Source of the DNA: Allosphingosinicella indica
Lineage (GTDB): Bacteria; Pseudomonadota; Alphaproteobacteria; Sphingomonadales; Sphingomonadaceae
Length of the DNA stretch: 64,000 nt
Reading direction: 5' to 3'
Assembly: GCF_900177405.1 (NCBI RefSeq)
Contig: NZ_LT840185.1
Coordinates: forward strand, 2,471,501 to 2,535,500
Under the pieces are notes generated by a model. The model worked only from the letters and a program-made list of their open reading frames with translations. It had not been told where the DNA came from and made no database searches. Positions within the stretch are counted from its first letter, which is position 1. Each line of letters opens with the position of its first letter. Position numbers and translations under genes: made by a program. Shown in pieces: positions 46,122-56,636 of this stretch.

Positions 46122-48685
46122 ACAAGGTGTCGGCACAGGTCGATCTGACCAACTGCGATCGCGAGCCGATCCATCAACTGGGCGCCATCCAGCCGATAGG
46201 CTTCCTCATCGCGGTCACCACCGATTGGATCGTCGCCCGCGTGTCGGCGAATATCGCAGACTTCCTCGGCACCGGCCCCGATGCGATGATCGGGCGCCCG
46301 CTTGCCGATTTCGTCGAGGCGGGGTCCATCCACGCGATGCGCAACCGCCTCGCCATCCTGCGCGGTCCGGATTCGATCGAGCGCATCTTCCGTTGTCACA
46401 TGACCGCGAACCACGATGCCTTCGACATCGCCATTCACATGACCGGCGGCCAGATCGTCATCGAGGCCGAGCCGTCGCTGGACGAGCAGCATGGCGATCC
46501 CACCGGCACCGTCCGCTCGATGGTCTCCCGGCTCGATCAGGCGCCCGACATGACGCGCTTCTTCAACGAGGGCGCGCGCCAGATTCGCGCGCTGACCGGG
46601 TTCGATCGCGTGATGGTCTATCGCTTCGCTCCCGACGGCTCTGGCGAGGTGGTGGCGGAAGCGGCCCGCAGCGGCATCGGTTCGTTTCTCGGGCTTCACT
46701 ATCCACCGACCGACATCCCGGCGCAGGCGCGCGAACTCTATCGCCGCAACCTGCTGCGCGTCATCGCGGACATCGGCGCCGTGCCGGTGCCGATCATTCC
46801 TGCGCGCGACGAGCGCGGTGCGCCGATCGACCTGTCGCTTTCGGTGCTGCGCTCGGTTTCGCCGATCCATATCGAATATCTCAAGAACATGGGGGTCGAT
46901 GCCTCCATGTCGATCTCGATTCTCGTCGAGGGCAAGCTCTGGGGCCTTTTCGCCTGCCATCATTACAGCGCCCGCTGCCCTAGCTTCGAGCGGCGCTCGG
47001 TGTGCGAGCTGTTCGCGCAGATGTTCGCGATGCGGCTCGAAAGCCGCGAGCGGAAGAACACCGTCGATCACGAACGCCGCGCGCGGGACGTCGCCGATCA
47101 ATTGCTCGGCGCGGTCGCCTCGGACGAGACTTTGCTCAAGGACAGCGAGTGGCTGCACGACATGCTCTCCAACGTCATCCCCTGCGATGGCGTCGGCGTC
47201 TGGATCGACGGCAACGGATCGCTCGCGGGCGCGACGCCCGAGCTCGCCGATTTCTCGCGCATCCTCCGCGCGCTCGCCGCGACCGGCGCGGGCCGCGTCT
47301 ACGGCACCGATCATATCGCCGACATTTTCCCCGAGGCCGACCGCTTCGCCGGCCAGGCCGCGGGTATGCTAGCCATCCCCATTTCGCGCACGCCGCGTGA
47401 CTATGTCGTGCTGTTCCGCAGCGAGATCATCCGCTCGGTGCGTTGGGCGGGCGATCCGCACAAGCCGGTGGAATATGGCCCCAACGGCCCGCGCCTGACG
47501 CCGCGCGAAAGCTTCGCCGAGTGGAAGGAGCTGGTGCAGAACCGCTCGCAGCCGTTCAGCCCGGCCGAACTCCGCATCGCCGAAACGCTCCGCGCGACGT
47601 TGATCGAAGTGGTGCTGCGCATGTCATCGGAGGCGAGCGCCGAGCGAAAGCGCGCCAACGAGCGGCAGGAGCTGCTCATCGCCGAGCTCAACCACCGCGT
47701 CCGCAACATCCTCGCGCTCATCCGGGGTCTCATCCGGCAATCGAAGCCCGCACCCGGCACCAGTATCGAGGATTTCGTCAAGCTGGTCGATCGGCGCATC
47801 CACGCCCTCGCCCGCGCGCACAACCAGATCACGCAGGACCATTGGGGTCCGGCACCGTTGCGTGGATTGATCGAGGCGGAGGTTGCCGCCTTCCTCGCCG
47901 GTCGCGCCGACCGCGTCGAGATGGAAGGCCCCGCCGTCCTCCTCAACCCGCAGGCCTATTCGACGCTGGCGCTGGTCATCCACGAGCTCGTCACCAATTC
48001 GATCAAATATGGCGGGCTGTCCGATAGCGGCCGCGCCAAGATCAAATGGCGGCGCGACGCTGCGGGCGACCTGCTGATCGACTGGCGCGAGCTGGGCGGG
48101 CCGCCGGTGCAGGCGCCCAGCCGCCGCGGCTTCGGCACCACCATCATCGAGCGCTCGATTCCCTACGACATCGGCGGCGATGCGGAGATCCATTATCGGC
48201 TGAACGGTGTCGAAGCGAGCTTCCGCATTCCCGAGCGGCACGTCAGCGAGGCGCTGCATCAGGAGGCGCCGCGCCCCACTCCGGACATGAAGCCGGACAC
48301 AAAGGCCGAGACGCAGGCCGAAGGAATGCTCGACGGCAAGGCCGTGCTGCTGGTCGAGGACAGTCTCATTATCGCGCTCGACGGCGAGGATCTGCTCAAG
48401 CGGCTCGGCGCGCGCGATGTTGCGGTCGCGGCGACGACCGCGCAGGCCTTCGAGGCGATTGAGGACGATCGGCCTGACGCCGCGCTGCTCGACATCAACC
48501 TCGGCGATGGCACGTCCTATGCAATCGCCGACCGGCTTGCCGAGCTCGGCGTGCCGTTCCTGTTCGCGACCGGCTATGGCGAGCAGGCGCAGATCCCCGA
48601 GCAGCATTCCGACCGGATCGTTATCCAGAAGCCCTACACCGCCGAGAATATCGCGCGCGGCGTCGCGGACCTGCTCGCCGGCTGA
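46118..48685 (+). CDS. bphP: Bacteriophytochrome HWE histidine kinase with receiver domain
   Basis: This 855-residue red/far-red photoreceptor is ordered PAS (biliverdin-binding Cys13 in TNCDREPIHQLG), GAF (YPPTDIPAQAR in place of the common PASDIP, and SPIHIEYLKNMG), PHY (tongue motif PRESF), an HWE/HisKA_2 kinase and a C-terminal receiver domain. In the kinase the His is near 526 in AELNHRVRN, with the WRE motif in IDWRELGG. In the receiver domain (about 742-855) the phosphoacceptor Asp is near 792 and the Lys near 838. The Pr/Pfr switch would drive phosphotransfer to its own receiver. The GTG start overlaps bphO. Confidence 0.95.
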   Translation: MNKVSAQVDLTNCDREPIHQLGAIQPIGFLIAVTTDWIVARVSANIADFLGTGPDAMIGRPLADFVEAGSIHAMRNRLAILRGPDSIERIFRCHMTANHDAFDIAIHMTGGQIVIEAEPSLDEQHGDPTGTVRSMVSRLDQAPDMTRFFNEGARQIRALTGFDRVMVYRFAPDGSGEVVAEAARSGIGSFLGLHYPPTDIPAQARELYRRNLLRVIADIGAVPVPIIPARDERGAPIDLSLSVLRSVSPIHIEYLKNMGVDASMSISILVEGKLWGLFACHHYSARCPSFERRSVCELFAQMFAMRLESRERKNTVDHERRARDVADQLLGAVASDETLLKDSEWLHDMLSNVIPCDGVGVWIDGNGSLAGATPELADFSRILRALAATGAGRVYGTDHIADIFPEADRFAGQAAGMLAIPISRTPRDYVVLFRSEIIRSVRWAGDPHKPVEYGPNGPRLTPRESFAEWKELVQNRSQPFSPAELRIAETLRATLIEVVLRMSSEASAERKRANERQELLIAELNHRVRNILALIRGLIRQSKPAPGTSIEDFVKLVDRRIHALARAHNQITQDHWGPAPLRGLIEAEVAAFLAGRADRVEMEGPAVLLNPQAYSTLALVIHELVTNSIKYGGLSDSGRAKIKWRRDAAGDLLIDWRELGGPPVQAPSRRGFGTTIIERSIPYDIGGDAEIHYRLNGVEASFRIPERHVSEALHQEAPRPTPDMKPDTKAETQAEGMLDGKAVLLVEDSLIIALDGEDLLKRLGARDVAVAATTAQAFEAIEDDRPDAALLDINLGDGTSYAIADRLAELGVPFLFATGYGEQAQIPEQHSDRIVIQKPYTAENIARGVADLLAG

Positions 48686-48688
48686 GTT

Positions 48689-49807
48689 TTACTCGCCCCA
48701 GAGGCCCTTCAGCTTCTGGAAGAAGCCGGAGCTCGCCGGGCATTCGTCTCCGGTCTCGGTCTCGCGGAAGGCTTCCAGCAATTCCTTCTGGCGCGCGTTG
48801 AGCTTGGTCGGCGTCTCGACGTCGATCTGGATGACCATGTCGCCATGGCCGCGGCCGTTGAGCACCGGCATGCCGGCGCCGCGCTGGCTGATCTGCTTGC
48901 CCGACTGGATGCCGGCCGGGATCTTGATGCTGTGCATCTGCCGGTCCAGCCCCGGCACCTCGATCGTCCCGCCGAGCGCCGCGGTGGTGAAGCTCACCGG
49001 GCAGCGCGCGAACAGGATGTTGCCCTCGCGCTCGAAGATCGCGTGGCGCGCGACGTGAACGAAAATGTAGAGATCGCCCGAGGGTCCACCGCGCACACCA
49101 GCCTCGCCCTCGGCGGTCAGGCGGATGCGGGTGCCTTCGTCGACGCCCGGTGGAACGCGGACGTGGAGCGACTTCTGCTTCTCCACCCGGCCTTCGCCGT
49201 GGCAGCGGCTGCACGGATCGGCGATCACCTGCCCCGCGCCACGGCACGTCGGGCAGACCTGCTCCATCACGAAGAAGCCGTTGCGCGCGCGCACCTTGCC
49301 GTGGCCGTTGCAGGTGTTGCAGGTCCGCGCCTGGGTGCCGGGCTTGGCGCCGCTGCCCTCGCACGGCTCGCAGACGACGGTGGTGTCGACCCGGAGCTCG
49401 ACCTCCTTGCCGTGATAGGCGTCCTCCAGTGTCACTTCGAGGTCGTAGCGCAGGTCCGATCCGCGCATCGCATTGCTGCGCGGCCCGCCCTGAGCGCCGC
49501 CCATGAACTCGCCGAAGATATTCTCGAATATGTCGGCGAATGAGCCGAAGTCCTGTGCCCCGCCTGCACCCGCCGCGCCATTCTGGAACGCGGCGTGGCC
49601 GAAGCGGTCATAGGCGGCGCGCTTCTGCGGATCCTTCAGGCAGTCATAGGCCTGGCTGATCGCCTTGAACCGCGTCTCGCTGTCCTTGCAGCCCGGATTG
49701 CGGTCCGGGTGGCATTGCATCGCCAGCCGCCGGTACGAAGACTTGATCGTCTTGTCGTCGGCGGTGCGCTCGACTTCAAGCAACTCGTAGAAATCGGTAT
49801 CAAACAT
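48689..49807 (-). CDS. dnaJ: Chaperone DnaJ
   Basis: The 372-residue Hsp40 stimulates the DnaK ATPase. It has the J-domain with HPD at residues 33-35, a Gly-rich linker (about 75-105) and four CxxCxGxG zinc motifs (CEPCEGSG, CNTCNGHG, CPTCRGAG, CSRCHGEG). The C-terminal substrate-binding beta domains follow. I chose the ATG at 49807 before the J-domain. It follows dnaK by 114 bases on the same strand. Confidence 0.97.
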   Translation of the reverse strand: MFDTDFYELLEVERTADDKTIKSSYRRLAMQCHPDRNPGCKDSETRFKAISQAYDCLKDPQKRAAYDRFGHAAFQNGAAGAGGAQDFGSFADIFENIFGEFMGGAQGGPRSNAMRGSDLRYDLEVTLEDAYHGKEVELRVDTTVVCEPCEGSGAKPGTQARTCNTCNGHGKVRARNGFFVMEQVCPTCRGAGQVIADPCSRCHGEGRVEKQKSLHVRVPPGVDEGTRIRLTAEGEAGVRGGPSGDLYIFVHVARHAIFEREGNILFARCPVSFTTAALGGTIEVPGLDRQMHSIKIPAGIQSGKQISQRGAGMPVLNGRGHGDMVIQIDVETPTKLNARQKELLEAFRETETGDECPASSGFFQKLKGLWGE

Positions 49808-49921
49808 GCCCCAGCCCCATGCGCCGACGCCGCCCGCCCCGGCCTTCCGCAACCGCCCTCACCCATCTCGGGATAAGGCGGCCTGCGGTCAGGCTCGGAG
49901 CGAGCGGCGTGGCCATGACGA

Positions 49922-51844
<1,923 letters not shown>

Positions 51845-51918
51845 GCTTACCTCTTCATGCCCCTCGTAAAAAATCGGGTGAAGCCCGCGACCATCCGGCA
51901 GCGGGCGTTTCGGAGGCG

Positions 51919-51946
51919 ATATAGGTGGCGTTTCGATTGCGACAAG
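51919..51946 (-). promoter_or_regulatory. Predicted RpoH (heat-shock sigma) promoter of dnaK
   Basis: On the minus strand CTTG-N17-CCTATAT fits the alphaproteobacterial RpoH pattern CTTG-N17-CYTATNT exactly. The -10 element lies 75 bases upstream of the dnaK ATG, leaving room for a normal leader. The element also overlaps the region upstream of the divergent copper chaperone gene. Confidence 0.75.
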
Positions 51947-51972
51947 GCGCGGGCGTGGCTAGGGAAAGCGCC

Positions 51973-52431
51973 ATGCGCATCGCCTCCTCCCTCGCCCTCG
52001 CCGCCGCCCTTTCCGCGCTCGCCGGATGCGGCCCGTCCGAACCCGCATCGCCGATCGCGATCGAGAATGCGGAGGTGCGCCTCCCCGCCGTCTCCGGCCG
52101 CCCTGGCGCCGGCTATTTCGCCATCACCGCGCGCGGCGCCAAGGACACGCTGACCGGGGTGACCGCGCAGGGCGCCGAGCGCGTCGAACTGCACGAGAGC
52201 ATGAACGAAGGCGGCGTGATGCGCATGGAAGCTATCGCCGAAGTGCCGCTCACGCCCGGCGTCCGCGTCGCGTTCGAGCCCGGCGGCAAGCATCTCATGC
52301 TGTTCGGCGTCGATCCGGCGCTCAAGGCCGGCGGTACGATCCCGCTCACCTTCTCCTTCGCGGGCGCGCAGCCGGTGACCGTGCAAGCCAAGCTCGTCGC
52401 CCCCGGCGGCGGTGGCCACTCCGGACATTGA
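51973..52431 (+). CDS. PCu(A)C-type periplasmic copper chaperone lipoprotein
   Basis: The 152-residue product has a lipoprotein signal with lipobox LAGC (Cys18). The DUF461/PCuAC domain carries copper-binding His and Met residues in the usual spacing: ELHESMNEGGVMRM and then KHLMLFG. These proteins carry Cu(I) to cytochrome oxidase or scavenge it. The C-terminus ends GGGGHSGH, which may also bind metal. AGGGA precedes the ATG. It is divergent from dnaK. Confidence 0.92.
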   Translation: MRIASSLALAAALSALAGCGPSEPASPIAIENAEVRLPAVSGRPGAGYFAITARGAKDTLTGVTAQGAERVELHESMNEGGVMRMEAIAEVPLTPGVRVAFEPGGKHLMLFGVDPALKAGGTIPLTFSFAGAQPVTVQAKLVAPGGGGHSGH

Positions 52432-52443
52432 CGCAAACCTGCC

Positions 52444-52529
52444 TGTTCCCCGGCGAAAGCCGGGGCCCAGCACCTGACGGCATCGCAGCGCCCGGCGCCG
52501 CTTTGGACCCCGGCGTTCGCCGGGGAACA
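52444..52529. repeat. 86-base element with perfect 14-bp terminal inverted repeats (family C)
   Basis: The ends are TGTTCCCCGGCGAA and TTCGCCGGGGAACA. Each end also forms its own small hairpin (CCCCGGCGAAAGCCGGGG and CCCCGGCGTTCGCCGGGG). It lies between the copper chaperone and the zincin gene, ending 17 bases before the zincin start codon. Confidence 0.85.
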
Positions 52530-52546
52530 ACATCCCGGGTCACGAC

Positions 52547-53011
52547 ATGAGCGACACATCCCGCCCGCTCACTGCCGGCGAAATCGCGCTCGCGCGGACC
52601 ATCTTCGGCGATGCGATCGATTATGCGCCCGTTCGCATCCGGCGCCGCAAATGGTTTCCCTTCCAGCCGCGCCACGTCGCGATGGCGCCCTGCGGCCACA
52701 TCCATTTCCACCCGCACGGCGATCTCTGGCGCGCGGATTTCGCCGCCGCCGACATCGGCCTCCAGGGCCTGTTCCTTCACGAGATGACCCACGTCTGGCA
52801 GGCGCAGCACCGCGGCCGTTTCTACCTGCCGCTGATGCGCCACCCCTTCTGCCGCTACGGCTACACGCTGGAGCTCGGCCGCCCGCTCGAACTTTACGGC
52901 CTCGAACAGCAGGCCGAGATCGTCCGCCACGCCTTCCTCGCGGAACGCGGCTACACGCTCCCGGGCGCGGCGCCCCTCGCCGCTTACGCCGGGCTGGTCC
53001 CCATCGCCTGA
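52547..53011 (+). CDS. Small zincin-like protein with HExxH motif
   Basis: The 154-residue protein carries a metalloprotease-type motif HEMTHVWQAQ near residue 80, preceded by CGHIHFHPHGDLWRADFA, and has no signal peptide. Similar short proteins in sphingomonads carry a name relating them to Vgr, but no VgrG-like part can be seen here. The function is unknown. The HExxH motif and a possible third ligand (GLEQQAEIVRH) suggest a zinc-binding fold. Its 3' end overlaps the convergent threonine synthase gene by 28 bases. Confidence 0.7.
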   Translation: MSDTSRPLTAGEIALARTIFGDAIDYAPVRIRRRKWFPFQPRHVAMAPCGHIHFHPHGDLWRADFAAADIGLQGLFLHEMTHVWQAQHRGRFYLPLMRHPFCRYGYTLELGRPLELYGLEQQAEIVRHAFLAERGYTLPGAAPLAAYAGLVPIA

Positions 53012-54213
53012 TCGAGCGAGCCGGAGAAGTGTTCGCCGTCTTCCGGCAGCGGATATTTGAGGCCGGTCGCGCAATTGAACAGCACGACGCGATCGTCCGC
53101 ACTGACGAAGCCGCTACTAAGAGCCTGCTCCCAGGCTACGAGCGTCGCCGCGCCTTCCGGACAGAGCAGCAGTCCGTCGCGCCGGGCAACGCGCGCGACG
53201 CCGTCGGCAATCGCCGCGTCCGACACGGCAAGCGCCCGCCCGCCGCTCTCGCGCACCGCGCGCAGGATCAGAAAATCGCCGATCGCCTTGGGCACGCGGA
53301 TGCCGGCCGCGGCGGTATGCGCATCCTCCCAGCGCTCGGCATGGTCGGCGCCCGCCTCGAACGCGCGGACGATCGGCGCGCACCCTTCGGCCTGCACTGC
53401 GAACATCTTCGGCCGCTCGGGGCCGATCAGCCCGATCGCCTCCAGCTCGTCGAACGCCTTCCACATGCCGATGAGGCCGGTGCCGCCTCCCGTGGGATAG
53501 AAGATCGCGTCGGGCAGCCGCCAGCCGAGCTGCTCGGCGAGCTCCAGCCCCATCGTCTTCTTGCCCTCGATCCGATACGGCTCCTTCAGCGTCGAAAAGT
53601 CGAGCCAACGCCCCGCTGCAGCCCCCCTGGCGACGATCGCGCCGCAATCGTCGATCAGCCCGTCGACGCGAAACACCCGCGCGCCTAGCGCGGCCGTTTC
53701 ACGAATGTTGGTCTCGGGCGTGTCGGCCGGGCAAAAGATCGTCGCCGCGATCCCCAGCCGCGCGGCATAAGCCGCGAGCGCGGCGCCGGCGTTGCCGTTG
53801 GTCGGCATCCCGATCCGCTCGACACCCAATTCGGCCGCCATCGCCACCGCCATCGCCAGCCCGCGCGCCTTGAACGAACCCGTCGGGAGCCGCCCTTCGT
53901 CCTTCACCAGCGGCGCCCGCGCGCCCGTGTCCGCGCCGATTCTGGCCAGCGCGATCAGCGGCGTCGCGGTCTCGCCGAGCGTCAGCCGCGTGATGTCGCC
54001 ATGCGGCAGCAGTTCGGCAAACCGCCACATGTCATGCGGGCGCGCGGCCAGCGCCGTTGGGTCGAACGCCGCGCGCACCGCGTTGAGATCGTAGCGGACG
54101 AGCAAAGGCTTTCCCGCGCGCGACAGGCCGTGCAGCCGCCCGGCCTCATAGCGTTCGCCGGTCAGCGAGCATTCGAGGTGGGAAACGAAACGCCTTCGGG
54201 CGGGATCAGCCAC
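52984..54213 (-). CDS. thrC: Threonine synthase-like PLP enzyme
   Basis: The 409-residue fold type II PLP enzyme has the Schiff-base Lys in PTGSFKARG, the PLP-phosphate loop GGGTGLIGMW and an N-terminal CSLTGERYE. Threonine synthase converts O-phosphohomoserine to threonine. This is the shorter plant/archaea-like class and could also be a related deaminase-like enzyme. Its start overlaps the grpE stop by 8 bases, placing it in the hrcA-grpE operon. Confidence 0.82.
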   Translation of the reverse strand: MADPARRRFVSHLECSLTGERYEAGRLHGLSRAGKPLLVRYDLNAVRAAFDPTALAARPHDMWRFAELLPHGDITRLTLGETATPLIALARIGADTGARAPLVKDEGRLPTGSFKARGLAMAVAMAAELGVERIGMPTNGNAGAALAAYAARLGIAATIFCPADTPETNIRETAALGARVFRVDGLIDDCGAIVARGAAAGRWLDFSTLKEPYRIEGKKTMGLELAEQLGWRLPDAIFYPTGGGTGLIGMWKAFDELEAIGLIGPERPKMFAVQAEGCAPIVRAFEAGADHAERWEDAHTAAAGIRVPKAIGDFLILRAVRESGGRALAVSDAAIADGVARVARRDGLLLCPEGAATLVAWEQALSSGFVSADDRVVLFNCATGLKYPLPEDGEHFSGSLDQAMGTSPA

Positions 54214-54757
54214 CCGCCTTGGCCACTCCGACGAGCGCGGGGCGGAGCAGCCGGTCCTTGATCATATAGCCCGCCTGCATTTCCTGGACGATCGTGCCCG
54301 GTGTTGCATCCGCGCTCGGCACTTCGAGCATCGCCTGGTGGCGGTTGGGGTCGAGCGGCTGGCCCATCGCCTCGACGCGGGTGATGCCGTGGCGCTGGAA
54401 TACGCTGTCGATCTCGCGCCCCGTCGCCTCGATGCCGGTCAGCAGACCCTTCCATTTGTCGTCGGCGCGCAATTCCTCCGGAATCGAGGCCAATGCGCGC
54501 TCCAAATTATCCTTCACGCTCAATATGTCGCGCGCGAAACTTGTCGCGGCGTAAGCGGAGGCGGCCTGCTTCTCCATCTCCAGCCGCCGCCGCACGTTCT
54601 GCGTCTCGGCCTGCGCATAGAGGACGTTCTGGCGCGCCTCCTCCAACTCGCGCTCCAGTTCGGTCAGCCTGTCCTGCTGCTCCAGCTCGGGCGCGTCCGC
54701 CGCGGTCTCCACGCGGATTTCCTCGGCCTCGTCGTGCAGCTTTCCGTCTTCGTTCAT
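54206..54757 (-). CDS. grpE: Nucleotide exchange factor GrpE
   Basis: The 183-residue cofactor releases ADP from DnaK. It has a long N-terminal coiled coil (about residues 20-70, LTELERELEEARQNVLYAQAET) and a C-terminal beta domain (HGITRVEAMGQPLDPNRHQAML). The ATG overlaps the hrcA stop (ATGA), and its end overlaps the next gene by 8 bases. Confidence 0.96.
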   Translation of the reverse strand: MNEDGKLHDEAEEIRVETAADAPELEQQDRLTELERELEEARQNVLYAQAETQNVRRRLEMEKQAASAYAATSFARDILSVKDNLERALASIPEELRADDKWKGLLTGIEATGREIDSVFQRHGITRVEAMGQPLDPNRHQAMLEVPSADATPGTIVQEMQAGYMIKDRLLRPALVGVAKAGG

Positions 54758-55797
54758 GCCATCAATCTCGATAATGTCTGTGCCGTGAAATCCACCATGG
54801 GCACGACGCGCGCGTAGTTCAACCGCGTCGGCCCGATCACGCCGACGACGCCGACGACGCGGCCGTCCGCGCCGCGATAGGGCGCTGCGATCACCGACGA
54901 TCCGGAAAGCGAGAACAGCTTGTTCTCCGATCCGATGAAGATCTTCATCCCCTTGCCGGCGCGCGCGCGTTCGAGCAGCCGGGCGATCTCCTCCTTGCCC
55001 TCCAGCTCGTCGAGGAGCTGGCGCACCCGTTCGAGATCCGCGGCGGCGGACGGATCGATGAGATTGGCTTGGCCGCGGACGATTAGCACCGGCCGCCTCG
55101 CTCCGTCCTCCGACCAGATCGCAAGTCCGCGCGCGACCAGCTCCTGCGACACGCTGTCGAGCGCCGCTTCCCCCGCCGCTATCTCGTCCGCGAGGCGAAG
55201 CTGCGCCTCGCGCAAGGTCAGGCCGGAAAGCCGCGCGTTGATATAATTGCCCACTTCGGCGAGCGCCGATGCGCCGACTCCCGCCGGAAGATCGACGACG
55301 CGATTCTCGACGCTGCCGTCCGCGCCCACCATCACCGCCAGCGCTTGGGCAGGCGAAAGCTGGACGAAGCCGATCTGCTTCAGCACCGGCTCGCGCTTGG
55401 GCACCAGCACGATCCCCGCGCAGGCGGAAAGGCCGGACAAGGCCGTCGTCGCTGCGGCGAGCGCTTCCTCGATCGGCCCGCCGGCGCGCAGCCCCGCGGA
55501 GATCGCCGCACGCTCCTCTTCGCTCGGCTCGGCGCCCTGCATGATCCCGTCGACGAAGAGACGGAGGCCCCCTTCCGTCGGCACCCGCCCCGCCGAGGTG
55601 TGCGGGTGGGCGAGCAGCCCCAGTTCCTCCAGATCCTGCATGACGTTACGGATCGAGGCGGGCGAGAGGTTTATTCCGGGCAGCCGCGAGACGGTGCGCG
55701 ATCCCACCGGCAGGCCGGAATCGAGATAGGATTCGACCACCATCCGGAACACGTCGCGCGCGCGGTCGGTCAGCTCGGAAACGGGCGCGGTCGTCAT
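54754..55797 (-). CDS. hrcA: Heat-shock repressor HrcA
   Basis: The 347-residue repressor has an N-terminal winged HTH (SYLDSGLPVGSRTVSRLPG, PASIRNVMQDLEELGLL, HPHTSAGRVPTEGGLRLFVDGIM) and a GAF-like C-terminal dimer domain. HrcA binds CIRCE operators. I found no CIRCE (TTAGCACTC-N9-GAGTGCTAA) near hrcA or dnaK, so its target may be groESL elsewhere. The start is ATG at 55797. It heads the hrcA-grpE operon and is divergent from rph. Confidence 0.95.
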   Translation of the reverse strand: MTTAPVSELTDRARDVFRMVVESYLDSGLPVGSRTVSRLPGINLSPASIRNVMQDLEELGLLAHPHTSAGRVPTEGGLRLFVDGIMQGAEPSEEERAAISAGLRAGGPIEEALAAATTALSGLSACAGIVLVPKREPVLKQIGFVQLSPAQALAVMVGADGSVENRVVDLPAGVGASALAEVGNYINARLSGLTLREAQLRLADEIAAGEAALDSVSQELVARGLAIWSEDGARRPVLIVRGQANLIDPSAAADLERVRQLLDELEGKEEIARLLERARAGKGMKIFIGSENKLFSLSGSSVIAAPYRGADGRVVGVVGVIGPTRLNYARVVPMVDFTAQTLSRLMA

Positions 55798-55828
55798 GCA
55801 CCTCCATGTAAGTCGCCCGCCTTCTTTC

Positions 55829-55858
55829 GTCACCCCGGACGTTGAGGGCTGGCATGAC
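55829..55858. repeat. 30-base remnant of a family B palindromic element
   Basis: It begins GTCACCCCGGAC and ends GGCATGAC, the outer ends of the 80-base family B element at 28395-28474, with the middle missing. It lies between divergent hrcA and rph. Confidence 0.65.
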
Positions 55859-55904
55859 GCGGCCCCCAAAGCTAAGTGCCGCGCAACCAATCGAAAGGAT
55901 ATGC

Positions 55905-56636
55905 ATGCGCCCCTCCGGACGCGCGCCCGATCAGATGCGGGCGATTCTCATCGAGCCGGGCTTCACCCGCCACGCCGAAGGCAGCGTGCTGGTCAGCTTC
56001 GGCGACACCCGCGTGCTGTGCACCGCATCGGTCGAGACCAGCCTGCCGCCGTGGCTGCGCGGCAAGGGCAAGGGCTGGGTCACCGCGGAATACGGCATGC
56101 TGCCCCGCGCCACCCACACCCGCGGCCGGCGCGAGGCCGCGGGCGGCAAGCAATCCGGCCGCACGCAGGAAATCCAGCGCCTTATCGGCCGCTCCTTGCG
56201 CGCGATCGTCGATCTCGAGGCGCTCGGCGAGCGGCAGATCACGCTCGATTGCGACGTCATCCAGGCCGATGGCGGCACCCGCACCGCGGCGATCTCAGGC
56301 GCGTGGGTCGCGCTCCGTATCGCGGTCGACAAGCTGATCGCCGGCGGCCAGCTCGAGGCCGATCCCATCCGCCAGAAGGTCGCGGCGGTAAGCTGCGGCT
56401 TCCACGGCGGCCAGGCGGTGCTCGATCTCGATTATGACGAGGACAGCCAGGCCGGCTGCGACGGCAATTTCGTGCTGACCGGCGATGGCAATATCGTCGA
56501 GGCGCAGGTGACGGCCGAGGGTGAATGCTATGACGAGGAAGGGCTGCTCCGCCTGCTCCGCCTCGCCCGCATCGGCTGCAACCAGATTTTCGCGGCGCAG
56601 GACGCGGCGGTCACCGCGGCGGCTGCCGCGCGATGA
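55905..56636 (+). CDS. rph: Ribonuclease PH
   Basis: This phosphate-dependent 3'-5' exoribonuclease trims tRNA precursors. The 243-residue product shows [28 protein letters not shown], the [19 protein letters not shown]-binding loop, [16 protein letters not shown] and [15 protein letters not shown] lies 7 bases before the ATG at 55905. Its stop overlaps the rdgB start (ATGA). Confidence 0.97.
   Translation: MRPSGRAPDQMRAILIEPGFTRHAEGSVLVSFGDTRVLCTASVETSLPPWLRGKGKGWVTAEYGMLPRATHTRGRREAAGGKQSGRTQEIQRLIGRSLRAIVDLEALGERQITLDCDVIQADGGTRTAAISGAWVALRIAVDKLIAGGQLEADPIRQKVAAVSCGFHGGQAVLDLDYDEDSQAGCDGNFVLTGDGNIVEAQVTAEGECYDEEGLLRLLRLARIGCNQIFAAQDAAVTAAAAAR

Noticed and set aside
52547..53011. Type VI secretion VgrG effector
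   Set aside because: Similar proteins carry a Vgr-related name, but no spike fold, adaptor or T6SS gene is nearby.
55798..55904. CIRCE operator upstream of hrcA
   Set aside because: No TTAGCACTC-N9-GAGTGCTAA or close variant is present. Only a palindromic-element remnant was seen.
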